This document shows, one piece after another, positions 43,830-51,555 of a stretch of DNA of 64,000 nt; positions within the stretch are counted from its first letter, which is position 1; every line of letters begins with the position of its first letter. Source of the DNA: Rufibacter psychrotolerans (GTDB taxonomy: Bacteria > Bacteroidota > Bacteroidia > Cytophagales > Hymenobacteraceae); the NCBI RefSeq assembly GCF_016924645.1, contig NZ_JAFFJV010000005.1, positions 1 through 64,000 of the forward strand, given 5' to 3'. The notes beneath the pieces were generated by a model, which worked only from the letters and a program-made list of their open reading frames with translations, did no database searches and was not told where the DNA came from. The position numbers were made by a program, and so were the translations under genes.

Positions 43830-46124
43830 ATGCAAAAAAGACTTTTTGCCGGCATCTGTACGCTCCTGATGCTGGTGCACTACGCCCATGCCCAAATCAC
43901 GGTAAAGGGACGGGTGCTGGATGCCTATACCAAAGAGGCGCTGGTGGGTGCCTCCGTCCAACTGGTCCAGAACACCACCGGAACCATCACCGGAACCGAT
44001 GGAAGCTTTACCCTAAAAACCGAGCAAAAGCCTAGTGAATTATTGGTTTCCTACCTGGGCTACAACACCCGGCAAGTACCACTACAAGAGAACTTTACCC
44101 TGGTTTCCTTAACGCCCAGCTCCAACCAACTAAACCAGGTCATTGTCTCGGCCAGCCGGCAGGCCCAGGCCAGAACTGAGGCGCCTGTGGCCATCAGTAC
44201 TATCTCCAGCCGGGTGCTGCAGGAAACCAAAGCCACCACGCTGGACCAGGTCCTCAACAAAGTGAGCGGGGTGTACATGGTGAACCTGGGTAACGAGCAG
44301 CACACCATGGCCATCCGGCAGCCCATTGGCTACAAAAGTCTTTTCCTGTACCTGGAAGACGGAATTCCTATCCGTACCTCGGGTGATTTCAACCACAACG
44401 CGCTTATTGAGATCAACATGGCGGCCTTGAAGAACATCGAGGTCATACGAGGTCCGGCCTCCTCGCTGTACGGGAGCGAGGCCATCGGCGGGGCGGTCAA
44501 TTTCATCACGCAGGCTCCGGCTCCGGTGCCCACGGCCAAAGTGCAGGTGGAAGGCAGCAACCAGGGCTACCGCAGAACCGATTTCAGCGTGTCCAATACC
44601 TTCGGGAAGGTGGGCATCTTTGCCGGGGGGTATTATGCCGCGCAGCGGGACGGCATCATCAGCCACAGCGACTTTGACAAACTGGCGTTCACCCTTAGGG
44701 CCGATTACCGCATCAGTGACCACAGCAAACTGACTACCTCGGGCAGCCTGGTGGACTACCAAACCGACCAGACCGGCGGCCTGGACAGCACCCGTTTCTT
44801 CCGGAAAGAGTACAGCAGCCTGCACACCTTCACCTACCGCAAAGTCAACGCCCTGCGCCTCAGGAGCACCCTGGAACACGCCTGGGATGCCTCCAACCAA
44901 ACCCAGGCCACCCTGTATTTCCGGAACAACTCCATCGCGCAGAACCCGTTCTACGCCATCGGGAACGTGCAGGGCAACGCCCGCAAAGCCAAAGGCGAGA
45001 TTAACGAAGACGCCTTCACCAGCTACGGTCTTATTGCCCAGCACCGGAAATCCTTCTCGTTTCTGAACGCCAGCCTCATTGCCGGCGTGAGTGCCGATTA
45101 CAGCCCCGCCACCTATACCGCCCGGTTCATTGACATTGATCGGGACGAGAACGGCCTGTACACCGGCTACACCTCCTCTGATTCGCTGCTCACCCACTAC
45201 TCCGTGGATCTGCTGAACACCGCCGTTTACGCCCAGGCCGAGATCTCCCCCCTGGAGCGCCTGAAACTGGTGGCCGCCCTGCGCTATGACCGCATGGACT
45301 ATACCTTTGACAACTATCTGCCGCCCTCGGCGTTCACCGGTGCGCCTGATGAGGAAAACGGCTACCGGCAATTCTCGCCCAAGCTGGGGCTGACCTATGA
45401 TTTCGGGAAAAGCCAGGGAATTTACGCCAACTACAGCCTTGGTTTTTCGCCGCCGCAGATCACTGAGTTGTACCGCGGCGTGAAAGTGCCCACCCTGCAA
45501 CCCTCTGACTACAAGAGCTACGAAGTGGGCGGCTGGTGGAGTTTCCTGCAGCACAAAGCCTACCTGGACGTGAGCTTGTACCAGATGGACGGCAAAGACG
45601 AGATCATCTCAGTGCGGCTGGACGATGGCTCCTACCAGAACCAGAACGCCGGCCGTACCCGCCACCGCGGCATTGAATATGGGCTGAACTATGCCCCTTC
45701 TGAGGCACTCTCACTTAGGGTCAGCGGCACCAACGCCCGGCACTGGTTTCTGGAGTACGTGGAGCGCGGCGCAGATTATTCCGGCAATGAAATGGCCACT
45801 GCGCCCCGGTTCATCGGCAATGCCGAAGTCACCTACCGTCCGGCTTTCCTGAAAGGTTTGCGTTTAGGACTGGAGTGGCAGCGCGTGGGCAAATACTACA
45901 TGGACCCCGTGAACTCTGAGTACTACGGTGGCTACCACCTGTTCAACGCGCGTTTGGGCTACGCCTTCAAAGGCTTTGAAGCGTGGATCAACGCCATCAA
46001 CCTCACTGATAAACTTTACGCCACCACGGTAGACAAATACTCCTACGGCAAGAGCTACCGGCAAGGCGTGCCGCGCACCTTCAACGTGGGCGTGGGGTAT
46101 CAATTCATTGGAAAAGGCGGCTGA
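43830..46124 (+). CDS. TonB-dependent outer-membrane receptor
   Basis: A 764-residue receptor. It has a signal peptide (1-20), a CarboxypepD_reg-like domain (22-110: GRVLDAYTKEALVGASVQL), a plug domain (about 115-225 with VSGVYMVNLGN and GPASSLYGSEAIGGAVNF), and a 22-strand barrel ending GVGYQF. It takes up a ligand too large for porins, powered by TonB/ExbBD, which are not in this window. The start at 43830 is the signal-peptide Met. It lies between a CHGKC protein and a CQCC propeller lipoprotein, hinting at metal or metal-complex uptake (inference). Confidence 0.94.
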   Translation: MQKRLFAGICTLLMLVHYAHAQITVKGRVLDAYTKEALVGASVQLVQNTTGTITGTDGSFTLKTEQKPSELLVSYLGYNTRQVPLQENFTLVSLTPSSNQLNQVIVSASRQAQARTEAPVAISTISSRVLQETKATTLDQVLNKVSGVYMVNLGNEQHTMAIRQPIGYKSLFLYLEDGIPIRTSGDFNHNALIEINMAALKNIEVIRGPASSLYGSEAIGGAVNFITQAPAPVPTAKVQVEGSNQGYRRTDFSVSNTFGKVGIFAGGYYAAQRDGIISHSDFDKLAFTLRADYRISDHSKLTTSGSLVDYQTDQTGGLDSTRFFRKEYSSLHTFTYRKVNALRLRSTLEHAWDASNQTQATLYFRNNSIAQNPFYAIGNVQGNARKAKGEINEDAFTSYGLIAQHRKSFSFLNASLIAGVSADYSPATYTARFIDIDRDENGLYTGYTSSDSLLTHYSVDLLNTAVYAQAEISPLERLKLVAALRYDRMDYTFDNYLPPSAFTGAPDEENGYRQFSPKLGLTYDFGKSQGIYANYSLGFSPPQITELYRGVKVPTLQPSDYKSYEVGGWWSFLQHKAYLDVSLYQMDGKDEIISVRLDDGSYQNQNAGRTRHRGIEYGLNYAPSEALSLRVSGTNARHWFLEYVERGADYSGNEMATAPRFIGNAEVTYRPAFLKGLRLGLEWQRVGKYYMDPVNSEYYGGYHLFNARLGYAFKGFEAWINAINLTDKLYATTVDKYSYGKSYRQGVPRTFNVGVGYQFIGKGG

Positions 46125-46162
46125 AAACAAGCCTAACTTACTTACCAGATTAGTTTAGCTGA

Positions 46163-46206
46163 AGCTTGTTTTACAGCTGTTTTACAGAAAGTAAGCTAAA
46201 ATCAAG
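46163..46206. repeat. Imperfect palindrome before the propeller lipoprotein gene
   Basis: GCTTGTTTTACAGCT is partly complementary to AGCTAAAATCAAGC. It sits in the 119-base gap between the TonB receptor and the lipoprotein genes and looks like a diverged member of the dispersed hairpin family. Confidence 0.4.
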
Positions 46207-46243
46207 CTCAGGCATTTACATCATTTTTATTCACAAGGACTAT

Positions 46244-47497
46244 ATGAAATACCCATACCGCATCACTACTCTTCTATCTGTTTTGTGCTTCCTGTGGCTG
46301 GCAGGTTGTCAGTCCAACCCCGCGCAGGAGGTACCGCCAGAAAACCGGATTTCCCTGGCAAACCTGAAAGCCTCCTGCCCTTTCCTTACCCAGGACCAGC
46401 AAGGCAATCCAGTGCTGTGCTGGGTGCAGGCGCAGGACACCACGGGCAATTACCTGCTCATGTACGCACGTTCAAAGGATGGCGGCACCACCTTTGAAAA
46501 ACCTTTAGCAGTGCCTACCTCTAAGGGCGTGTACCCGCACGATGAGAACCTGTCCAAAATCCTGTTCAAGAAGAACGGGGACATTCTGGCCATGTTTGCC
46601 GTGCAGAACCCTAACCCAGAGAACAGCTACGCCGGTCTGGTGAAATACACCCAATCGTTTGACGGGGGTAAAACCTGGACCGACCCCAGGCAATTGGCGC
46701 AGGATGCCGAAAACAGCATTGATGAACGGTACTTTGACATCGCCTTACTGCCCACCGGCGAGATTGCCGCCATCTGGCTCGATTCCCGCAAGAACACGCC
46801 CAAGGAAGGCTCCAGCCTCTACTTTTCCAGCACCACTGGCCGAAACGGGTTCACCTACGAGAAAGTCATCGACCAGCAGCTCTGCCAATGCTGCCGCACC
46901 GATCTGTTTGTGGACGGCACCGGCCAACTCCACGCCGCCTACCGGGCCATCCTGAACGACAGCATCCGGGACATGATGCACCTGGTTTCAAAGGATAACG
47001 GACAAACTTTCGCTACCCGCGAGCGCATCAGCGTAGACAATTGGGCGATTAAAGGCTGTCCGCACACCGGCCCTACCCTGGCCTGGAACCAAAGCGGTCT
47101 GCACGCAGCCTGGTACACCATGGGCGGCGGCAGCGGCGTGTTCTACAGCCATAAAACGGCAGCAAATACCTTTGCTCCCAGAGAGCAGGTAAGTCAACTT
47201 CCCTCGGCCAAACACCCGCAACTCACTAGTTTTGGCGAAAATCAACTGGCCTTGGTGTGGGATGAGCAGGTGCCTAACTCCAAGGGGTTCAACAGCCGCA
47301 TCGGGTTACAGTTGAGGGACGCCTCCGGTAAACCGGTGCAGCAAACGTATCTTACCTCAGACTCTACCAGCGCCACGCACCCCGTGGTGCTGGGGCTCGG
47401 TGCGTCTAAAATCCTGGTGGCCTATACCCAAAAGCAGGACAATAAAAGTGAGGTCTGGTATAAAGTGGTGGATACTTCAGCTAAGAAGGCGTTGTAA
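46244..47497 (+). CDS. BNR/sialidase-like beta-propeller lipoprotein with CQCC motif
   Basis: A 417-residue lipoprotein (lipobox LAGC, Cys at about 22). Repeated Asp-box-like motifs (SKDGGTTFEK; SFDGGKTWTD; SKDNGQTFAT) mark a six-bladed sialidase-type propeller. The sialidase arginine triad is not obvious. A CQCCRTDL motif lies at about 211-218 and GCPHTGPT at about 269-276, suggesting paired Cys and possible metal or haem binding. It is probably an outer-membrane lipoprotein working with the receptor just upstream. Annotation as a sialidase would be misleading. Confidence 0.75.
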   Translation: MKYPYRITTLLSVLCFLWLAGCQSNPAQEVPPENRISLANLKASCPFLTQDQQGNPVLCWVQAQDTTGNYLLMYARSKDGGTTFEKPLAVPTSKGVYPHDENLSKILFKKNGDILAMFAVQNPNPENSYAGLVKYTQSFDGGKTWTDPRQLAQDAENSIDERYFDIALLPTGEIAAIWLDSRKNTPKEGSSLYFSSTTGRNGFTYEKVIDQQLCQCCRTDLFVDGTGQLHAAYRAILNDSIRDMMHLVSKDNGQTFATRERISVDNWAIKGCPHTGPTLAWNQSGLHAAWYTMGGGSGVFYSHKTAANTFAPREQVSQLPSAKHPQLTSFGENQLALVWDEQVPNSKGFNSRIGLQLRDASGKPVQQTYLTSDSTSATHPVVLGLGASKILVAYTQKQDNKSEVWYKVVDTSAKKAL

Positions 47498-47506
47498 GCC
47501 TTGACT

Positions 47507-47540
47507 TTTAGGGCCTGTTTTCTTTAAAACAGGCCCTAAA
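47507..47540. terminator. Hairpin after the propeller lipoprotein gene
   Basis: A perfect 15-bp stem: TTTAGGGCCTGTTTT, loop CTTT, AAAACAGGCCCTAAA. It begins 10 bases past the stop and is a clean example of the dispersed hairpin family. Confidence 0.8.
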
Positions 47541-47653
47541 TAGAAAAAACGATAGTTTAAGTGAACCTAATCAAGATGTACAGCCCCCGCGTGCAGAAGG
47601 TGTTTTGCACCGTATTGCCTTTGGAGGGCTGCTCTCTTTCATCCTGCCGGATG

Positions 47654-47716
47654 ACGACGTTACAGGGTAACGTCGCTACACATCTGGACTGTAGCAACGT
47701 TACCCTGTAACGTCGT
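47654..47716. repeat. 26-bp inverted repeat built around GTTACAGGGTAAC
   Basis: 47654-47679 pairs with 47691-47716 with one mismatch and an 11-base loop. Each arm contains the inner palindrome ACGTTACAGGGTAACGT. It does not resemble the GTTTyrGG family. Confidence 0.8.
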
Positions 47717-47800
47717 ACGCATTCCGTCAGACCAGTAATTAACGTTCTTCTTTACCAGGCAAACAGATTCCCATTCCAAAGAATAAACCGTTTACACCAG

Positions 47801-47854
47801 CTAAAAAGCGAATCGGGGCTACTTTTCAAAAAGTAGCCCCGATTCGCTTTTTAG
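47801..47854. repeat. 26-bp perfect hairpin with 2-base loop
   Basis: 47801-47826 is the exact reverse complement of 47829-47854, with arms rich in GCGAATCGGGGCTACTTTT. It resembles the dispersed hairpin family in its outer half (A5GCG.../...CGCT5), so it may be a bidirectional terminator. Confidence 0.8.
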
Positions 47855-47871
47855 TGAATTCCCATCCTTTG

Positions 47872-47952
47872 CTACTATGGCGCGGAAGTTACTTCCGTGA
47901 CTTCCTACTCTGATGTTCGTTAGTCACGGAAGTAACTTCCGCGCCATAGTAG
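47872..47952. repeat. 31-bp perfect inverted repeat (GCGCGGAAGTTACTTCCG type)
   Basis: 47872-47902 is the exact reverse complement of 47922-47952, with a 19-base loop. The arms contain the inner palindrome GGAAGTTACTTCC (GGAAGTAACTTCC in the other arm). It may be a short mobile palindrome. No gene spans 47541-48165. Confidence 0.85.
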
Positions 47953-48165
47953 GCCAATATTGATGTAGCATGTGGTTTGAAAAGCTGCCGTTGAAAACTT
48001 CCTATATTAAGGGTGATTTTCAGAAAACGCCTTGAAAACGGAAAAGCCGGTTTTTCACAGGATAACTTTCACGCTTTCGGCCCTGGCAGATTTTATTCGC
48101 GGTTTTCTTATCGGCTGCATTTCCTTTCTTTGTTTCTTTGTCGGCACACCTATAAACAAAAAAGC

Positions 48166-49254
48166 ATGAATTCTACCCAAATCGTCTCGGTGAGTTATCA
48201 ACCGTTGAATTTGCCTCTGATAGAACCTTTCGCCATTGCCACGGGCACGCAGTACCAGGTGGAGAATGTGGTAGTGCAGGTACAGTTGGCAGATGGAACC
48301 ACCGGTTTGGGCGAGGCGGCTCCGTTCCCGGCCGTGAGCGGCGAGACACAGGAAAGCACGTTGGCGGTACTGCAGGAGTTGGAGAAATACTTGATTGGGA
48401 AAGACGTCAAAAACTGGCGCACCTTGGCCAAGGAATTAAATAAACTCGCCCATGATGCACCCGCTGCCCGGTGCGGGGTGGAGATGGCCATTCTGGATGC
48501 GCTCTGCAAACACTTCCAGATGCCGCTGTATGTTTTCTTCGGGGGAGTGCAGACGCAGTTGGTGACTGACCTCACCATCACTGCCGGGGATGAGGCGCAC
48601 GCTGCAGCTTCGGCTAGGTCCATCGTGGAACGTGGGTTCTCTATCATCAAGGTGAAGACCGAAGGAACCGATGTGGATTATGACCTCCGCCGACTTCAGG
48701 CAATCCACAACGCAGCGCCGGGGGCAAAACTGATTGTTGACGGAAATTGCGGCTATGATCTGGTGCGCGCCCAAGCTTTTGTAAACATAGCTTTCGAAGC
48801 TGAAATCCCAATCATTTTATTAGAACAGCCACTTCCACGTGAATCTTGGGAAGACTTGGCCGTGTTGGCAACTACTTGTCCTTTCCCCATCGCCGCGGAT
48901 GAGTCTGCCCGCAGCGCTGCCGATGTTGCAAGGCTTATTCAGGACAAAAGCGCCTCGGTTGTCAACATAAAATTGATGAAGTGCGGCGTGCTGGAAGCAT
49001 TGCAGATGGCAGCCCTGGCGCAGGTGCATGGATTGGGATTGATGATCGGCGGCATGGTGGAGAGCATTCTGGCCATGACTTTCTCTGCTCATTTCGCCGC
49101 CGGCATCGGAGGGTTCGGGTATATAGATTTGGACACTCCTTTATTTATAGCAGAGCATCCGTTTAGCGGTGGTTTTGAACAAACAGGTGAAGTGCTGCGG
49201 TTGAATCCTGAAGTGCCTGGTCATGGGGTTATCTTCGCTCCTACCTTATCCTGA
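48166..49254 (+). CDS. Dipeptide epimerase (L-Ala-D/L-Glu epimerase type)
   Basis: A 362-residue enolase-superfamily enzyme (muconate-lactonizing-enzyme group). Catalytic Lys is in IIKVKTEG (about 160-167). Metal ligands are in LIVDGNCGYD, LEQPLPRESWE and ADESARSA, and the second catalytic Lys is in NIKLMKCGVLEA. These enzymes epimerise dipeptides such as L-Ala-D-Glu from murein. The start at 48166 gives the family N-terminus. About 630 bases of palindromes separate it from the gene upstream, and another palindrome lies downstream. Confidence 0.92.
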   Translation: MNSTQIVSVSYQPLNLPLIEPFAIATGTQYQVENVVVQVQLADGTTGLGEAAPFPAVSGETQESTLAVLQELEKYLIGKDVKNWRTLAKELNKLAHDAPAARCGVEMAILDALCKHFQMPLYVFFGGVQTQLVTDLTITAGDEAHAAASARSIVERGFSIIKVKTEGTDVDYDLRRLQAIHNAAPGAKLIVDGNCGYDLVRAQAFVNIAFEAEIPIILLEQPLPRESWEDLAVLATTCPFPIAADESARSAADVARLIQDKSASVVNIKLMKCGVLEALQMAALAQVHGLGLMIGGMVESILAMTFSAHFAAGIGGFGYIDLDTPLFIAEHPFSGGFEQTGEVLRLNPEVPGHGVIFAPTLS

Positions 49255-49273
49255 GGAAATTGGTCTGTTAATT

Positions 49274-49323
49274 GAAAAGCGTTTCAAGTCTGTTTTGATG
49301 AAAACAGGCCCGAAACGCTTTTC
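49274..49323. terminator. Hairpin after the dipeptide epimerase gene
   Basis: GAAAAGCGTTTC (49274-49285) pairs with GAAACGCTTTTC (49312-49323). Inside, CTGTTTT pairs with AAAACAG around GATG; the middle of the arm is mismatched. It ends in a T run on the plus strand. Confidence 0.75.
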
Positions 49324-49354
49324 TGTTTTTAAGCACTTTGGCTGAAGTTTCCTT

Positions 49355-49656
49355 CAAAATTTTCCCTGGTTCAAGTCAGTGACTTGGACCTGCTATTGTC
49401 TGCAGTTTGTAACTGCAGTAACCCAATCTATTGCTGCTTCGCTGGCGCGAGCTTGCAGCTCGTGTCCGCACGCATTCCTGATTTTCTTTTTTAACTTATC
49501 TAGATGATCAGCAATGTGAAGGCACGAGCTGCAAGCTCGCGCCAGCGGTTTACTTTATTATATATAATGTACTCTTTTGAAGCTAACGCTTCACTGCAGT
49601 TACAAACTGAAGCTATGATAGGTCCAAGTCACTGACTTGAACCAGGGAAAATTTTG
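49355..49656. repeat. Nested palindromic element, about 300 bp
   Basis: Outer arms 49355-49391 and 49620-49656 are exact 37-bp reverse complements. A second pair, 49403-49419 and 49593-49609 (17 bp, exact), shares the same centre (about 49506). A third pair, 49440-49464 and 49523-49547 (25 bp, exact), is centred about 12 bases to the left. No ORF explains it. Confidence 0.9.
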
Positions 49657-49721
49657 GAAAAGGTGCAGGATGAACCACGTGGAAAACTGAACTTTCAGCA
49701 TCTGCTTGTTTCTGCATTATC

Positions 49722-49768
49722 CACCACAAAAAAGGCCTCTGCAAAGTGCAGAGGCCTTTTTTGTGGTG
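49722..49768. terminator. Terminator after glyS
   Basis: A perfect 22-bp stem (49722-49743 with 49747-49768), loop AAG. The arms contain A6/T6 tracts, so it serves the leftward glyS gene. Confidence 0.92.
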
Positions 49769-49815
49769 AAGTGTTTTGGAGGTATTTTTCAGAAAATAGC
49801 TCTGAAATCCACAAC

Positions 49816-51312
49816 TTACAGGTTCTCGAAAATGCGTTTGAAACTTACGGCATCTCCAATGTACTGACGCAACTCAGAGATGTGCATGCGCTTCTGCTCG
49901 CGGCTGTCGCGGTCGCGTACGGTAACAGTGTCGTTCTCCAGGGTTTCGTAATCCACGGCGATACAGAAAGGCGTCCCGATTAAATCTTGGCGGGTGTAAC
50001 GTTTCCCGATGGCGTCGCGCTCTTCGTAGATGATGTTGAAGTCGTGCTTTAGGTCATCGAAGATCTGCATGGCTTTGTCTGGCAAACCGTCTTTGCGCAC
50101 GAGCGGGAAGATAGCGGCTTTCACCGGGGCAATGGCCGGGTGGAATTTCAGGAAGGTACGGGTCTTGGTGTTGTCGCCTTCGGTGATTTCCTCTTCCTGG
50201 TACGCGTTGCAAAGGGTCATCAGGAACAGACGGTCAGCACCAACGGAGGTTTCCACTACGTACGGCACGTAGTTTCCGAATGGTTTGCCGTCTTCGTTCA
50301 AATCATTGTCAAAGTACTGCTGCTTTTTGCGGCTCAGTTCCTGGTGCTGCGTCAAGTCAAAATCAGTACGGGAGTGGATACCTTCTACTTCTTTGAAACC
50401 GAACGGGAACTCGAACTCAATGTCTACGGCAGCGTTGGCGTAGTGGGCCAGTTTCTCGTGATCATGGAAGCGGAGTTTCTCGGTAGGGACACCCAAGGCC
50501 TCGTGCCAACGGCGGCGAACGGTTCTCCAGTGCTGGTACCACTCCATCTCAGTGCCAGGCCGTACGAAGAACTGCATCTCCATCTGCTCAAACTCGCGCA
50601 TTCTAAAGATGAACTGACGGGCCACGATCTCGTTCCGGAACGCCTTCCCAATCTGAGCAATCCCGAACGGCACTTTCATGCGGCCTGATTTCTGCACGTT
50701 CAGGAAGTTCACGAAGATACCCTGGGCGGTTTCAGGACGTAGATAAATGGTGCTGGACTCTTCGGCCACAGAACCCACCTGTGTGGAGAACATCAGGTTA
50801 AATTGACGCACCTCGGTCCAGTTAGAAGTACCTGAGATTGGGCACTTTATACCTTCTGAGATAATCAATTCCTGTACGCCTTTCAGATCCTCAGTTTCCA
50901 ACAAACGACCCATTTCCTTCAGCAAAGACTGGGCTTTCTCCACATCGCCGGCTTTCTCGTACTCGGCGGCTTTGTCTTCCAGCAGTACATCGGCGCGGTA
51001 GCGTTTTTTGGAGTCTTTGTTATCAATCATCGGGTCGTTGAACGAGTCTACGTGGCCCGAGGCTTTCCAGGTAAGCGGGTGCATGAAGATGGCAGCATCA
51101 ATCCCAACTACGTTCTGGTTGAGCTGCGTCATGCATTTCCACCAAAGGGTTTTGAGGTTGTTCTTCAGCTCTACCCCATTCTGGCCATAATCATACACGG
51201 CCTGGAGCCCGTCATAGATCTCGCTGGACGGAAACACGAAGCCGTATTCCTTGGCGTGCGAGATGATATCTTTTAACTGTGCGTTTTCTGTGGTTTTCTC
51301 AGTAGTGCTCAT
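49816..51312 (-). CDS. glyS: Glycine-tRNA ligase (class II, homodimeric)
   Basis: A 498-residue enzyme that charges tRNA-Gly. Motifs: KEYGFVFPSSEIYDGLQAVYDYG near the N-terminus, motif 2 FRNEIVARQFIFRMREFEQMEMQFF, the YLRPETAQGIF segment, and the anticodon-binding tail with KFHPAIAPVKAAIFPL. The start at 51312 (MSTTEKTTEN) is favoured over 59 extra residues that would run through a TATATTTG promoter element. Only 5 bases lie between that element and the ATG, so the mRNA may be leaderless. Confidence 0.97.
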   Translation of the reverse strand: MSTTEKTTENAQLKDIISHAKEYGFVFPSSEIYDGLQAVYDYGQNGVELKNNLKTLWWKCMTQLNQNVVGIDAAIFMHPLTWKASGHVDSFNDPMIDNKDSKKRYRADVLLEDKAAEYEKAGDVEKAQSLLKEMGRLLETEDLKGVQELIISEGIKCPISGTSNWTEVRQFNLMFSTQVGSVAEESSTIYLRPETAQGIFVNFLNVQKSGRMKVPFGIAQIGKAFRNEIVARQFIFRMREFEQMEMQFFVRPGTEMEWYQHWRTVRRRWHEALGVPTEKLRFHDHEKLAHYANAAVDIEFEFPFGFKEVEGIHSRTDFDLTQHQELSRKKQQYFDNDLNEDGKPFGNYVPYVVETSVGADRLFLMTLCNAYQEEEITEGDNTKTRTFLKFHPAIAPVKAAIFPLVRKDGLPDKAMQIFDDLKHDFNIIYEERDAIGKRYTRQDLIGTPFCIAVDYETLENDTVTVRDRDSREQKRMHISELRQYIGDAVSFKRIFENL

Positions 51313-51317
51313 GGGCG

Positions 51318-51325
51318 CAAATATA
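51318..51325 (-). promoter_or_regulatory. Promoter -7 element for glyS
   Basis: Reading leftward it is TATATTTG, a perfect TAnnTTTG, ending 6 bases before the A of the ATG. The expected start site is at or within a base or two of the start codon. Confidence 0.6.
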
Positions 51326-51499
51326 GAGGTTTCCTGCTCACGTTGGGTACCGCCCCGTGCGGCTTTGGTTAGCAAGATACCCCATTTACCCGGTAAATGT
51401 TTGGTTAAAAAGATTGAGAATGAGAAGCGTTCGCTCCTACTTAGTACTTTTGCTGCCGTATAATTCCCATCCTCTGTATTCCTTAACAATTCGGTAACA

Positions 51500-51527
51500 T
51501 TGGAGGAAAATTATTCCGTTACTTTTG
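51500..51527 (+). promoter_or_regulatory. Promoter of the phosphate transporter gene
   Basis: TTG at 51500-51502, 17-base spacer, TACTTTTG at 51520-51527 (perfect TAnnTTTG), 28 bases before the ATG. A second TACTTTTG is at 51445-51452. Confidence 0.6.
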
Positions 51528-51555
51528 GCACCTTTTTTCTCACTCATATTTACTT

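Noticed and set aside
44130..45554. A 474-codon open frame on the minus strand.
   Set aside because: It is antisense to the TonB receptor gene and shows no motif.
46244..47497. Annotation of the propeller lipoprotein as a true sialidase.
   Set aside because: Asp boxes are present but the catalytic Arg triad and Tyr/Glu pair are not evident; CQCC is not a sialidase feature.
49355..49656. The nested palindrome as a CRISPR array or insertion sequence.
   Set aside because: No regularly spaced direct repeats, no transposase frame, and the arms are inverted rather than direct.
51313..51489. N-terminal extension of GlyRS by 59 residues.
   Set aside because: It would include the TATATTTG promoter, and family proteins start near MSTTEKTTEN.
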